A stretch of DNA of 64,000 bases, from NCBI GenBank assembly GCA_030248215.1, contig JASANG010003346.1, positions 1 through 64,000 of the forward strand, written 5' to 3'. Position 1 is the stretch's first letter, and each line of letters begins with the position of its first letter. Positions 1 to 37,849 of the stretch are shown here, piece after piece. Under the pieces are notes generated by a model, which was given only the letters and a program-made list of their open reading frames with translations, was not told the DNA's origin and searched no databases. The translations under genes were made by a program, and so were the position numbers. Source of the stretch: Enoplolaimus lenunculus (taxonomy: Eukaryota; Nematoda; Enoplea; Enoplida; Thoracostomopsidae).

Positions 1-1361
1 AAACATATAATAGTGACACTACCGTGTCCCTATGATAATGTAACACAGTACCCTTGTAACGTACCGGTGAAACATTTTTCCAGGTAGCTGAGCAAGTTTG
101 ATCGTCTTTAAACAGTCTGTATTCAGAATTCTTACATAATGACGCTTTTTGAACTGTTGTTGTAGCGTATGTCACTGCAATTTGCGTTCAACTATGGTCT
201 CAATACCGTTAAAATATAAACTAAACCGATAGCATAAAAGTCGTACTCCAAATGTTTTTCACATGTGCGTACGTGTCAAGTATATATTCCAGCGTGTACG
301 GGATTAGTGCATGCATGATGGTTAACAGCATTGGACTGAATTAGATAGTAGCCGTAATAAGAAACTACCTCATAAATTATAACTTCGGTAAAGCATCCTT
401 TCTAGAACCGTAATCTTAGCAACCTGCTTTATTTGTTAGGTATACTAGCTATGTACTTTGCACTCTGTTTGCCGTTTCTTACGAAAATTTTAGGTGGGTA
501 ATGATTAGCAAAATTCTACCCGCACGTTCGAGTTTGTTACCGACGGCTATACCCGCATCAAAATCTTCTTACGCTTCTGGTTTACCCACGGGTATTATGC
601 TGCTCTGTTTGAAAAAGGTTGGACCATAGGATCAGGATGATATTTCTTACCGTGTTTACCATGTTCACCAGTTAACGGTGGCTTTATAATATTTTATGCA
701 TTTGAGTAAACAAAAAAACATTAATAAATTTACACTTTTTGCCTGGTTTGCTGTATGATTACTGTTCAAGTTTAACTAACAGCTGTATTATACTGCCTTT
801 CTTAAAAATCTTAAAGATGAGGAAAGCAAAAATGCCTTCTAACGTTGTATTTATCGTGGAGCTGTGAATATAGCAATTACTGTATTATTTGTCACTTTAC
901 TTAATAATTTGTATTTCAGATATTCAGTGGCGACTTGGCAGTTCACAAATCCTTGGTTCCCTAATCACAAATGAATTATTTCAAAGCACGCGACATCAAA
1001 TTCAACTGCGATACAGTCCAAAGGTAACCAGTATTTTTTACAAATATTAAACCGTTTACTACTGTCACTGCCCAGAACTATACATAAGATATAAGCCCAA
1101 AGGTCTTAAAAACCTTATATCATTCCAATTATCTCGCTTTTGCTGCGAACATAGTTTTAAGAGTAAACTCTACGCTATAAATGCTTGCTAATCGTATAAT
1201 TATTAAATCCAAGATTTAATGTTTCCTCGAGTACTGTCCGAACCTGGCTTATTTTTCAAAGTTTTCATTTTAGGGTGAGATTCGATGCTAGTCAAATATA
1301 CATTTTATTTAAAACTTTAATATTTCAGGTTACAGTAATTGAAATTGTTCCGAAGCGTTGA
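1..1361 (+). CDS. 3' end of an unrecognised multi-exon gene
   Basis: The clearest exon is 920-1023: acceptor TTTCAG, donor GTAACC, and one open frame that reads from IQWRLGSSQILGS to LRYSPK. It ends in phase 0 and joins an exon at 1329-1361 that reads VTVIEIVPKR and then stops. Upstream, frame 1 is open from base 1 (IVTLPCPYDNVTQ). A donor at 56-57 would leave one base, which is the phase the 920 exon needs, so 1-55 may be the preceding exon; that donor (GTAACG) is weak. I do not recognise the family. The segment looks like the compact C-terminal tail of a larger protein, with no membrane segment in the visible part. The two downstream exons are fairly secure because frame, splice sites and phase agree; the first is tentative. 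Confidence 0.45.
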
Positions 1362-1598
1362 ACCGGAAGTTTAAACGCAGATCAAACGTTGAAGCTGTAA
1401 ATAGCAACCGCCTTTGTTCACAATTCTCCTCGCAGATTGAATTCAAGATTTTGCTCGACAGTCTTTGTGGGACATTTCAACTGCAGATTTGATGCCAATT
1501 TTTGTGTCTGCTGAAAATATTTTAACCGTTTTGAATTTATTAGCAATAAGGATAAATATATGATCCGGATATTGCTTCTACTCTGGAATCATGTCAAA

Positions 1599-1604
1599 AA
1601 TAAA
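1599..1604 (+). terminator. Candidate polyadenylation signal AATAAA
   Basis: AATAAA lies about 240 bases past the stop codon at 1359-1361, and a second AATAAA lies near 1735. In AT-rich DNA this hexamer is common, so only its position supports it. Confidence 0.3.
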
Positions 1605-4104
1605 TCACTATTTTGAACTAATAACAACAACAACATTTAAAACGGTTTTTTGCCTTAAATATAATAAGACTTTATTGCCAACTGGTGATAGGTGCTACAC
1701 GCAATTAAAAATATAATTGCAGGTATTATCGTTAGACAATAAACTGATTTCAATAACTAAAAGTGTTTATTATTTTACATAACGTTTTTAACGCAAATAA
1801 TTGTGAACATGGTGCGCCTAACGTTTCGAAACAGTTAATTTACGGCTTGAATGTTGCTGATACATATGAACAGTTAAATAAATTTATGGAAGTGATAACT
1901 AGATCGACGTCACTTTAACCGGAACCACTCAGAAACAAAATTGTGCATTTTAATGCGATGCAAAATTGCGCTTAGCTACTAGCAATACCATGAACATATA
2001 ATCACAGCTGCAACCTGAAACTGCCAAGGTTAATCATGCCAATTGTCTTTTATGATTAATGTTTATAAAACATAATCTTATCATGTGATATCCTTAATGA
2101 ACCGACATATGTATACGTGGAACTTATTGTAAGCGAAAATTCGCTGCGTCGAGTTTTGTGTATTAACGATGTTCGAGCAAAACTGGCAGATGTATACTGC
2201 AGTTGCTCAAGTTCTCGCTGCGAAATCTTGCACGTGCAATATATGGCTAACTTGAATTTAAAAAGGTTGCAATATTTTGTTTGGTCGAACAGTTTCAAAT
2301 TTGATAATTTGCATCGCAAATTTTTAGCCGGGCCGGATCACAGAGACAGTGCATCCTTATCGTACGCTTCCTAACTGTCTTGTACCTGGAACCGTTTTAG
2401 AGTTAAAATTTACTTCCGTAGATATTGCTAACAATTCAGATTTCTGACCTTGTCACGCGACATTTTGCTTACATTTTAATGTTAAATTGATCTCCACTTT
2501 GATCCACTTTATCCAATCAACTTAGACCGTTTTCTGAGGTTATTTGAAGGCTCTAAAAACGTTTATGCATGCAGTTGTGTGAAACATAATACCTTGTATG
2601 CAGTGCAATATGCAATTGCTTGCACGAAAATTTCGAATTTGCCATTAGTGCAATAAATGCGCAAACAAATACAGGGAGTGCGCGTCTCATTTTTGCTTTC
2701 CTGTCACAACCGTTAATTTTTTTGGCAACTCACTTAATATATTTCTGGCCACAGCATCCCCTGAGAAAAATTTGTTGTTACGATACATTGTGTTTAAAAA
2801 TTGGCTAAAGGGGATCGCTTTCGGTGTTGCATAACGCTACCTGCAAGCTTATTATGTTTTATAAGATGGTTTAAACAGCTTTGGGTCGTAAATTGTGTAA
2901 GGGGTTGTTCGTTTTAACTGTGAGGTATGGTTAGTCAACTGACGAATTGTTAAAAATTAAGCCTTGGTTTGACAGAGGTTTTATTGTTGTTCTCTGTATC
3001 ATGATTTTAGTGAAACAGATATCAAACAAAATGAAGTTTGTTTGTCGTTATTAAAAAATCACCTCAAGTGTTATATGAATACGAAATAAATTTACAGTTT
3101 TTTGATATATAAATATAATATAAATATATATATACATATATATAAAATTTATGTGCCTTTTAGCTTATGTAGTCTGCTCAAAGAAGCGGCACTTTTTGAG
3201 ATACTACCAGTTGGTTCGGGGGCCTGGTAAAAGGTTCAATATTAGGCAAAAACCTTCCTTCTCTTATTTAAAGTTTGCAAACGGTGTAGCTTTTGTGGCA
3301 TTTTTTGTTGGCGACAAAATGTTTAAAATATTACCAAATGAAATGTAGGGTAAAAGGTTAAACGATAGTAATGATTAGCGGTACGCAGCGAGACTTTTTA
3401 GCGTCGACAGGCAGAATTCGTTTTGGGGTGTCAGAGGTCATATGATATGCTCTTGCGATGAAGGTCACATTTTTGCCATTTGACAGCAGAGACAACCCGT
3501 TTATTGTTCAACAGTTTATGGCAATCTTATTAATGAAAATTTTTTAAACTACAATAGATAAAGTCAAACATTAAAACTGAAATATGTTTGTGGTCACCCG
3601 TGGGGAGCAATTTTGCGTCAAAAATCAGTGAGAAATTCAAAGGTTTTATGTTCAGGGTCGACCGTAGGGACACCTGAATAGGATTACTGCAGGTCGCAAT
3701 TTGGTTTCAATACCGTAGCCAAGGAAGTAGACAGCCCAACTTGTTAGGCGTCAAAACATTTAAGATTAGAAGTACTGTGACAATCTTGAACACACGTTAA
3801 AACATTTCGCTTGATCTGCAACCGAATTTACTGAATATCTGTACTATTTCAGTTCTGAACTAAAACCCTATATACACATAGATATCTCTCAATAGATAGC
3901 GACTATATTATAATTTACAAGGAAATCTGTATTTCTATATTTTTCATGCCCCGCCATAGAAATAATTATAACCTCGTCGCCTCATGATCATCCTATCCTA
4001 ATTCTCACTAACTCACTTTCTTGTGCGTTGCGTTTGCAAAAATTTGGTTTTGCTGAAATATGTAAAATTTCTGGCTGTACAACTCATTCATCCACCGTTC
4101 CTTA
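1605..4104. other. Intergenic, no gene seen
   Basis: About 2.5 kb of AT-rich sequence without a convincing exon. The short open frames near 2056-2374, 2620-2808 and 3151-3348 have no splice context or recognisable motifs. A TA-rich tract lies at 3105-3150. At 1684-1710 a CCAACTGGTGATAGG stretch resembles the ends of the GGCC-terminated element described at 18993 and a stretch at 63704. Confidence 0.5.
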
Positions 4105-7100
4105 ATGGCTAACGTCGAAATTCCATTCACTAACGGTATCACAAACGGTCTCGAGCCCCCAGAGGACTATTCCATGGACTCGGAAGACACATTTGCGAGC
4201 TCTGAACAAGAGTGGCAAGGCCGTGAAGTAGAGTTGGGCCACTCAGGATCCACTCCTGATCAAGAAGCCACAACCAAACGAGTGCATTTCTCGCCAGAAG
4301 GAGTACAAGAATCGCCGCCGTCGACTACAAATGAAGATGTATCTGTGATCGAAAATGCTGAATATGTTACACAACAACAACAACAACGAAACAAACAAAA
4401 CGAGCAACAAGAGTCATTTGGGAGAGTTGTATACGAAGAAGAACAAAGCGATGACCTACATCAAAAGCAGGAGTATCAACCACCGGAAATCACGGAAGAG
4501 GAACCGCCAAGAGGTCGACAAGAATTGGAACAAGAGGAAGAAATCGAAGTATTCGACGAGGAACTTCCCCTCGAACAGGAGTACACCGGAGACGAAACAA
4601 GAGTGGCGACAACTGTTCAAGACGTCGACTTGCAGCAAAATAATGATCAACCAACAGGAGAGCTTCAAGTTACTGAAACCAAGGACGAAACAGGAATGCA
4701 ACAATTCAACGACCAACCTGGAGCACAACAAGCATCGAAATCGAGGAAAATGTCCACTGGAAAGAAAGAAGTTCGATTTCAAGAACCACTAGTGACTGAA
4801 CCAGTCCGCCAATCAGTGTTGTCAACGCTAGCAACCGTTCAAAAATACGAAATTGACGAACAAGAAGTTGCAATTCAAACACGAACTGATGAAACAATCG
4901 CATTTTTGCATCGAATGTATGAATCAATCAGAACGCTGCAAACACAAATTACGCTGCTTGAAGCAAAGTATGTCTGGTTCAGGGACGACAATCAAGGGGT
5001 GATTCATAGGATATGTACGCTCATAAAATGCATAGAAAAACAAGTACTGGCTTAAATTATTAGACGCTCGCTACGCTCGCTAGCAAAAAAGTTTAACACG
5101 AGGTTATACCCTCTCATAAACTAATCCTGGCTACGCCTCGCGTCTGCTTGTAAATTTACTTGAGTATCACCAGCTGGTAATAGACATAGGCTCTGACAGG
5201 AATGTGCAATGTGGGGCAACTGCACCTCCCGTGTTTATTTAGGCATATTTTTACATAGATTGGTATGCAGACTAAGTATTGTGCCGTCTGCAGCTGCAAG
5301 AGTTCATTTAAAGTTTTCCCTACGGAACACTATGTTCAGTTCCTAACACCATAATCTCAAAGTCTAGACTCTGACAGGTCTGGTACGTTTCAAATTTTTA
5401 GAAAACTGTCTACAATCAAGACGTCAAAATTCACCTATTAACTATTTAATTTTAAGCCCAATGCCGTAGCCAGAAAAAATCGTTCTAGGTTTGACACAAA
5501 CTTTTTTGTTTGTTTTAGGTTAGCGGAAACTGAACGCGTTCTGCAACGGGTTCGCGACGAAAAAGCTGAAGTTGAACTTGATTTGGCGAATCAATTTGAA
5601 TACAGTCGAACGCTTGAAGACCACGCAGGGAAGGTAGGAACATTAGCGAATAATTGTCTACCTGAAAATTATAAATATGGACTTCTATATCATTTAATAT
5701 TGCTTTAAACGTCGAAATGCGCTGTAAATATGTTAAAAATAAGAATATATACAAAAAACAAAACAAAGAACCCAGCATAAAATGAAAAACATCTTCTCCA
5801 GGTTAATCTAATTTAAGCTTCATAAAGATTGTCAAAAGTTCGTAATGTTTATAGTTTTGAGAAAAGTTATTAATACTGCACAGCTTTCAGTCTATAAACC
5901 TGTACCGGCCAGCTATCTTACCAGCTTAATTATGCGCATATTATTTCATGCAAATAATAGCACAAGATATCCGCTGCGACCAAAAATTTATGAATGCACT
6001 ACATGTCGACGATATGCTGCTGGCTAGCATGTAGTGACCTGAAAAAGAGGTGGGTAATAAGAGGGGAGTCCCCATTTTGAGTCTCAATCAATTGGAGTCC
6101 GTATCCTTAATAAGAGTTCGTAAGGGGATAGTTCCTAAACCCGAATTAAAGTACATGAATGTCAATTTTCACTAATGGTAGTGCATAAATAACTCCAGGA
6201 CGAAATAAAGTTGAGTTCGAAACCTTAAAGCATACGTAAGTTTTGAAAGTACTTTCCTAAGTATAACCTTGCAATATCGCTCAGGCTTATTATACGAGAC
6301 AAATAAATGATTAGTTCAACGGATAGTTGCAAAACTGGATATATAATAGTAACGAAGGGCGGCGGAGGGCGAGTTAAAAACAAATAACAGTCCGTAACCG
6401 AATAACATGGGGTGCCGTACGGAGAGGCGAAATAAATTTTAGTCGCCCCTCTTATATGGGTGACGTAGTACATACAGTGCTCTGCACTATATTACATGTG
6501 CACATAACGGATAAGCATGTCTCACATGGTTACGCTGCATTTATATATTATTAAAGACAATGATGTTGCTAAATATTGCAACCATTTTGACTAGTCTCAT
6601 TTTATGTGAATTTTTACAGCTCAAATCAGAAATCGAAACACTGAAACAACAACTGCAAGTAACACAAGGTGACCTGCAAGCCGAAATTGTACGACAAGCA
6701 AAAGAAATTGCTGTTTTGAACGCAGAAGTCAAGCGACAAAGTGCAAAAGTTGATAGGTACAGTACAATCAGCTATTGACTATCTCTTGGTAAATTGGTAA
6801 GAATTTCGGCAAAAGTGATTGCAAACCTAACATGCTTTAGAACATATTCAACATATTAACATGTTTGTCAGACAAAACCGAAATATTATGACAAAATTGT
6901 TAAAAGCATTACAACTATACCGTCATTTGCACGGCAAGTCTAGACTCCCTATAAGTTTAAGTTTTTTACTTGATTCTAAACAAGTAAATATAACCACTCG
7001 TTGAGAGGTTGCAGAGTGCAACCGGAGATGAAAAAACCGGAGCCAGAAGTCAACGAAGTTTTGCTGAATCCGGAGCTTAACGTAAAGCAAAACTGTGTTG

Positions 7101-8988
7101 AATGACGTTGAATTTGTTAATTTTAACACAATCTCCCAAGTGTAATCAAAAATTCGTTTCAAAGCGTCATATTTGATAAATTTTGGCAATTCAGGCCTAA
7201 CTTGATTTAAGCTTAAGCTAATCCAGCAGCATTAAATTAAGTTTCTTGGTTAACCAAACTAACAGGTAGGTTTACGCTAAAATTCCATTGAAATTTTACA
7301 TACTTTATGCTACCCTTAATGATTTCTTAGATACTCCTCATTTATGGGATGCACTTGTTATTTAAAGCAAAAACCAATTCTACTGTAGTGACTCGAATAA
7401 GAGGGGGTCCCTATTTTAGTCCCAATCAATAGGAGTCCGTCTCCATAAGAGTCCGTAAGAGGATAGAGTCCCTAAACCCTAATTAGAGTTCATTAATGTC
7501 AATTATTCCTGATTGCAGCGCATAAATGACTCCAGGTCCAAATAATTTGACTTCGAAACATTAAAGCGTACTTAAGTTTTGAAAGTACTCAAACAAACAT
7601 TTAATTCAACGGATAACTGCAGTACCAGATATATATCAGTAACGAAGGGTGGCGGAGCGTGCGTTAAAATAAATAACTGTCCCTAACAAAATAACAAGGG
7701 AGGTACCCTCTGGAGATGCCAAATAAATATCAGTCCCCCCTCTTCTTCGGGTCACTACAGTAGTCCGTCCAGCCATTTAAGTTTTAGTTAAACTGATAAT
7801 CAATATTAGTTAAGCTATAACATAAACTTCAGTTTTCGGAGCGCATGAAGTGAAGATTACTTATTGGCCAAAATTTTTTGAATTGTTTTGATTTCAGCCT
7901 TCGATGGCTCAAGTGCCAAGTTGACGCGTATCATTTAGGAACACCGGGTTTGTTTGAAGAACCGTGTCACGCGTGTATGCTTCCCGATAATTATGTTGTT
8001 GTTGCGGATATGAAGAAAGGATTGTTGCTTTTCAACGACGATACTCAATTAATCAAAGAGGTATATTTGTTTGTTTTTTGCTCACATGTTTTAGTCAATT
8101 AAGTATTAATTTTTCGGTCAGTTATTTGCAAAAATCAACACAGTAGATGGGTAACGATAAATTGATTTTAATATATTGTTTAAGTATCCAACAACAGCGG
8201 AATGGAAATGGCCTCAAGGCCTTACGTATGATATCGACAACAGTCGCCTGTTCGTGTCTCTCCTACGCCGAACCACTACTCCTGAAGGCGGCCACAGATG
8301 GCATCGAACCGTAGGGGTGTTTACCTTAAGCCTTGAATTTCAGGGCTACATCCCTGGCCCGCTTGTAACTGGATTCGAAAACGCGGCCCGCGAAAATTTA
8401 GCCTATTCGCCAAAATCACACGATTTATTTTTGGCCGTTATGGATATGGCAGGGTCTGGACTGTGGAAACTTGAAATAACCAATCAAAATTTAGAGCTGG
8501 CAAAGCAACAACAAAATCAACCAATCAGCGACGAGGAATTTATAGCGCTAACTGAAATTCCGGCGTTTCATTGGCCAGAAGTCACCAAAAGGCAAGGGGT
8601 TCATTTTTCTGATATCGCAACATTGCCGAGCCCTGCGCATTTAACTGAACTGCTCGTAGTTGAGTCGAAAATGTCATATTTGCATCGCTTTACCCTGAGA
8701 GGTGCAGAAATTGTTAATCGCTCTTCTCAAGCGCCTATTCCTCGCCCTGGACCTATCGCAATCGATTCTGAAGGAAACGTTTTTGTTTATGATTTAGAAA
8801 CGGGCAAAATTTTACAATTGGACCGAATGGACTTTTCGGTACGGCGTGAAATTGCTCTTGTAGACGATGCAGTTTATTCAATGACTGCGTGTCATTGCTA
8901 TTTGGGTGTTGCTGTGCGTGCTGGTCGACAGGTTCACATTCACCGGTATGAGCCTGATTTGCCTCCGGCGATTAAGAAGCGAAAATGA
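4105..8988 (+). CDS. Coiled-coil protein with NHL-like beta-propeller, five exons
   Basis: Exons are 4105-4967, 5519-5633, 6620-6756, 7898-8060 and 8185-8988. All junctions are GT-AG and all phases agree, giving 693 residues. The start is the first ATG after an in-frame TAA at 4063. Residues 1-250 are low-complexity, acidic and Gln-rich (disordered). Residues about 255-372 form a coiled coil built across exons 1-3 (LLEAK, then LAETERVLQRV, LKSEIETLKQQLQ). Residues about 375-690 form propeller-like blades with NHL-style phrases such as MLPDNYVVVADMKKG, PQGLTYDIDNSRLF and GPIAIDSEGNVFVYD. The end is basic (PAIKKRK) and could be a nuclear signal. Coiled coil plus NHL propeller is the C-terminal layout of TRIM-NHL proteins, but no RING or B-box is visible, so ubiquitin-ligase activity should not be assumed. 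Two transposons sit in the introns. The polyadenylation site is not clear. Confidence 0.85.
6029..6465. mobile_element. TA-flanked MITE, CTGTAGTGAC family, copy A
   Basis: The left end TGTAGTGACCTGA, followed by AATAAGAGGGG, is mirrored at the right by CCCCTCTTATATGGGTGAC. The interior matches the copy at 7383 over most of its length (GGAGTCCGTATCC, CATAAATAACTCCAGG, TTCAACGGATAG, AACGAAGGGCGGCGGAG). It has no ORF and lies in the intron upstream of exon 3 of the propeller gene. The outer right end is degraded, so the border is approximate. Confidence 0.7.
7383..7760. mobile_element. TA-flanked MITE, CTGTAGTGAC family, copy B
   Basis: A 378-bp element. It begins CTGTAGTGACTCGAATAAG and ends in the inverted counterpart CTTCGGGTCACTACAG. 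TA stands directly outside both ends (7381-7382 and 7761-7762), as for Tc1/mariner-like target duplications; the superfamily is inferred from the TA only. It has no coding capacity. It lies in intron 3 of the propeller gene, 137 bases before the exon 4 acceptor. Confidence 0.8.
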
Positions 8989-10047
8989 TAGGTTCCAAAC
9001 CCCATTTTGCTCACGTTGTATAGAATAGGCAATTTAATATAACGCAGTGTTTTAAACGGGACACGGGTTTTCGGTCACCATTATGAAAAATTTTGACGGG
9101 TTAACGCCGTTGATGTTAAATATTCGGTTACACTTTGGCTTAAGTTTCAATGAAAATTCTTCACATTGTGTTCGAAACCTGTTTCCTATATGCATGATTC
9201 AAACTTTACATCACCTGTCTCTTGTGTCCTGTTCTGGCACTGGGCTAATTATATCGTGATTTTAGGCCCCAGTACTAGACTTTGCTGTTTGCTTGATGCT
9301 GAGATATTTTTCTATATTTTTACTAAAATACAAAAAACGGCAATAATGTTGAACCGATACTCATCTGTGCTATCGCTGAAAAACACCTTTGCCTCTCAGT
9401 CCCTGTCGGCAGTGCATGAGGTACAGACCATATCCTTTTTCAACCGTAGGTTACTTATGACATTGGGGTACAGAGGCGCAGCCATTTGCTGATTTGCTGT
9501 GAATTAATACTTAACAATTTCGTTCAACAAGAGTTTATCCCATCATGGACATTATTTCAATCACAATTGCACCATATAAGAACTATCGGGCAGGTTTACA
9601 TCATATCTTTTCCTCAATACACACTGAATTACGCCTTTGAGAACTCAGAATTCTTCTGATTTGATTGAACTAAGTCTGAGGTAATTAATTAACTCACCCA
9701 AAATTAACCGGTTCAGAATGTTTAATGTTTATTGTTATTAACTCAGAAATAACCACAAATGACTAATTCCGTCTTTGAGTTGGTTAATTAACTCATTAGA
9801 ATTTAAAGTGTAAATGCTTAATTTCTGGTCCTCAGTTTTAACGCTTCTTGCGACATCAATTGAAATACTTATTGTAATAAAATATTATGAAGTGCGAATT
9901 TTATTATATTATTTTAGTAAAAATAATATTATTTAAAATTTGATTTTCTTGCAAACTAACGTGTTTTAGCCGAAACATCTCAAAGTCGACGCTGTATTCA
10001 CGGTGAATTAGCTGTTGGAAGTTGAACTTGAACAGGCAACTTGCTGA
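8989..10047. other. Intergenic between the propeller gene and the ERG gene
   Basis: No supported gene. A 108-codon open frame at 9166-9492 has no motif or splice context. Around 9600-9830, TTAATTAACTCA-type motifs recur in both orientations and may be a decayed foldback repeat. An AATAAA at 9876 could serve the propeller gene, but it is almost 900 bases past the stop. Confidence 0.4.
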
Positions 10048-10410
10048 CAGGGTGCCGCCGGAATTCCGGTTTCGGTATGGAAATCCGGTATTTATCTGGC
10101 ATTTTTTCACGGGAATTTTCCGGTATTTTCGGTATTGAAATGTTTTCTCATTTGAAAATTTACGAAAAATTGGCATATTATTCTAACATATTTCATTAAA
10201 ATTGTCCGAGCGTGTTTTGCAAAAATTTTCAATTTCTGCCAATTTATCATACGTTTCCACCTGCTGCATTTGTTTCAAGATTTTAGCATTCTAAATAGTG
10301 TGTTTTAACAGCATTAAAATCGATAAAATAGCGTTAAAACTAACTTTTTCGGTAACTATTTTTATTTTCCGGCTCCGCTTCCGGTATTTTTTAATTCCGG
10401 TTGCACCCTG
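10048..10410. mobile_element. hAT-like MITE with CAGGGTGC ends (363 bp)
   Basis: The left end CAGGGTGCCGCCGGAATTCC and the right end GAATTCCGGTTGCACCCTG are inverted repeats. CCGGTATTTTCGGTA-like motifs repeat below the ends. The flanks CTTGCTGA and CTCGTTGA match at 6 of 8 positions, consistent with an old 8-bp target duplication. CAGGG ends with 8-bp duplications are typical of hAT elements. There is no transposase. Relatives lie at 21578, 22934, 37436 and 39449. Confidence 0.75.
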
Positions 10411-10978
10411 CTCGTTGAGTATATAAAATCTTAATATATAAACAAACTTTACAGTCAAAAACACTATGGATAGACGGCTGTCGTATGTGTGCTGTGTTGG
10501 TTGGTAAATTTCGAATCTTAGTTTAGCAAGTTTTCAACCTCGTGTGATTGACTTTTACGTCATGATTATTGCCAGTTATAAGCAAGCTTTGACGGCCAAT
10601 TTTACTGCTATATTTACTAATTTAATGCCGAATGGCACTACTTTTTTCGTAACCTATGTAAAAGCTTTCCTGGACTTTAAATATTCGCCTGCAAACCATG
10701 CCAAACTTTACGCTTTAGTCTTAACACCAGAAACATTAATAATAAATCAACAGCACAAAATTGGTCAATTAAATTCTTTTAAATTGTAGTGCGTTTAAAA
10801 TGGTTCATAAGTTGTATAAAAAGAAAGAGTTTAAGCCGTTTTTCTATAGCATTAAGATATTTAACTGGCTTTATATTTCTGACCTTTATGATTTTTACTA
10901 ATGTATTTTTTCCGAGCACAAAATCGGAATACTCTGGTATAACGACGCGCTATATCTAAGGTTGTAAGTCGTGGAATT

Positions 10979-11232
10979 CTCAGTGCACCAAAAAAAGTAT
11001 TTCTGAATTTATTCCGAAAACTGTTTTCTGTGGCAAATCTAAAAGTTTTTCTGATATTTAAGACAATTTTTCTAAAAATAACTGGAAAACGTTTATTTTC
11101 AGACTATATTTTAAAACGTTTTTGAAATTTTTCTGTTTTAACAGAAATACTTTTCAAGTACACCTTGCTAATCATATTTCTTAAAAACAAGAAAATTTTT
11201 CTTAAATATCAGAAATATTATGTTCAGTGCAG
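10979..11232. repeat. Degenerate foldback repeat
   Basis: CTCAGTGCACCAAAA at the left and TATTATGTTCAGTGCAG at the right are roughly inverted. Inside, TTTCTGATATTTAAGA faces CTTAAATATCAGAAA. It is probably a decayed MITE, and no second copy was found in the window. Confidence 0.35.
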
Positions 11233-11768
11233 TTGTGAAATTTTAGACAAACTTGTCTTAGAAACACGCATAAATATCTTGAATTACAGACTTCAAATTT
11301 TTGAAACTTTTATGTTTTAACACAAATTTTTAGAGAGTTTCAGACTATTACTGGGTGTAATTCCAAACTTTGTGATCTTAAAAGTTTAAGAATGTAAGAG
11401 TATTGAAATTTCTGTACAATTTTTGTGCATGTGATAGATCGGGAACTATATATTTCGGTTTCATTTACGACGAGGTTCAACCAATGCTGCAAATCCAACT
11501 GAATCAATACTTTTTTTGTGTTTCAAACAGTGAACAAACAGTCTTTACAAAGCAAAACTGTGTCTACAACGACATATAACTTTTAAAACACAATTGACAA
11601 TAACATACAAAAAAACAACGCAACATATAGCACTTGTAAACTTTCTTAATTGAAGTTTAAAGTTTTCAGGTTTTGGCATAGCTTAGGTTCAGGATTAGAC
11701 TTAGAATTAGTATTAGACTTGCAGACAGAGTGTCCCAGAGCCGAAGTAATTCACTTAAATTTCAAAGT

Positions 11769-11774
11769 TTTATT
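11769..11774 (-). terminator. Candidate polyadenylation signal for the ERG gene
   Basis: AATAAA on the minus strand, about 190 bases past the ERG stop codon at 11961-11963. The spacing suits a 3' UTR. Only the hexamer and its position support it. Confidence 0.4.
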
Positions 11775-11960
11775 TATGTTGCACTTGAGGGGTTTATATT
11801 CGCTAGAGTAAACACTGAAGCATTATGCAAAAATTTGTGAATTTTTTTAAACAATACCTAGGCATGCAAATTGCAGCTGCAAATTCTTGTCGGAAAAACT
11901 TGCACGTGTGAAAAGGGTCTTAAACTGCCACAATTTGGCATTTGCTCTATTTTTCCGTAA

Positions 11961-36669
<24,709 letters not shown>

Positions 36670-36690
36670 GATTGAATTTATGATGAATTA

Positions 36691-37435
36691 ACAAACAATT
36701 GTTTGTTTAAGATCAGTTTTGTTTTTGGTTAATTTTTCTAAATAATTAATGCGGGATTCACGTTATACCTCGGTAGCCGGGTCATTGTTTGTCTTATGTT
36801 GATTCGAGGTTAACGGTTAATGAACATGCTCTGATATCGAGTAGATAGACAAAACTCCAATGTCTTCTTCAGACACTGGATTACAAACTACCACTGCTAG
36901 ATGTTCAATGTATACAAGTACAAGCATGTCGCAGTGATACCATTAAGTATCATATGATATTCAGTGTGCCAGTGAGATTTTTGCGTTATGTGGTTAAAAT
37001 AAAAATGGTACCCAATTCAACACTGTTGGCCAATGTTCACAGATATTGCAACTAAATGAAGAGCTTCAAAATAATATATGTTACACATGCAGTGTTCCAC
37101 GCTGCAATTTCATTGTGCTTACTTCCAGTCAAGGTATGGCGAAGTCAAACAGGTGCTGTAAACCACACTTTTCGCAGAACTATTGATGATAAAAATAATA
37201 AAAAGGACGTCAAGTCTTGTTAAAAAATGAGACATTCAGTCGAGAAGTCGTCAACTAAATGGCCATATCATTGATAGGAACTCGCCCACTTAGAGCAGCT
37301 GGACTGTGGAACTTCAAAACTGGGAACCTTAGGCTTCGCTTTAAGTTTAAGGCTTGGGGTTTGACTTAGCCATCGTAGATGGGCACTTTTTGTTAACGTG
37401 GACAATACAAATATTTTGGACCAACCTGGGTGCAA
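36691..37435. other. Region upstream of the ERG start codon
   Basis: No coding sequence. The ERG 5' UTR and promoter should lie here or beyond, but I see no clear TATA box or CpG-rich stretch. TTAGGC-like motifs occur at 37320-37370. Confidence 0.4.
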
Positions 37436-37849
37436 TCGGAATTCCGATTTCGATTAAAGTTCCTATTCCAAACCGGTTTCGATTCCGATTCTGATTCCGA
37501 TTGCAAAATCAATCGGAATCGGAAATTTTAAATGTTAAGGTTAATTCTACTTGTTGTGATACGTTGCATGAAAATTCTGTATCATTTTATCTATTAAATT
37601 GCTTTAGATAAGTTAACTTATCAGTAATTGATTGTTGTTCAGCTTTACAGAGCCAGAAATCATCGACAAGTTTTTCATGCGACGGATTTGAAAAATGTTT
37701 CCACGCAACAGACATCCTAAATATATATTATAATTGTCAATACAAATTATCCGTACAGTCACAAAATTTCTAGTTCCGATTTCGATTACAATTCCGGTAC
37801 AAATTCGCTGTTCCGATTCCGATATAATCCTGGTGCTCTTTGCACCCTG
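37436..37849. mobile_element. hAT-like MITE, CCGATTCCGATT variant (414 bp)
   Basis: Left CTGGGTGCAATCGGAATTCC and right CTCTTTGCACCCTG are inverted ends. CGATTCCGATTCTGATTCCG motifs repeat below the ends. The flanks GGACCAAC and GACCAAAC share most of an 8-mer when shifted by one base. The short minus-strand frame at 37613-37855 is within the element and is not a gene. Confidence 0.65.

Noticed and set aside
9166-9492. 108-codon open frame
   Set aside because: No motif, no splice context, biased by AT-rich DNA; no support for a gene.
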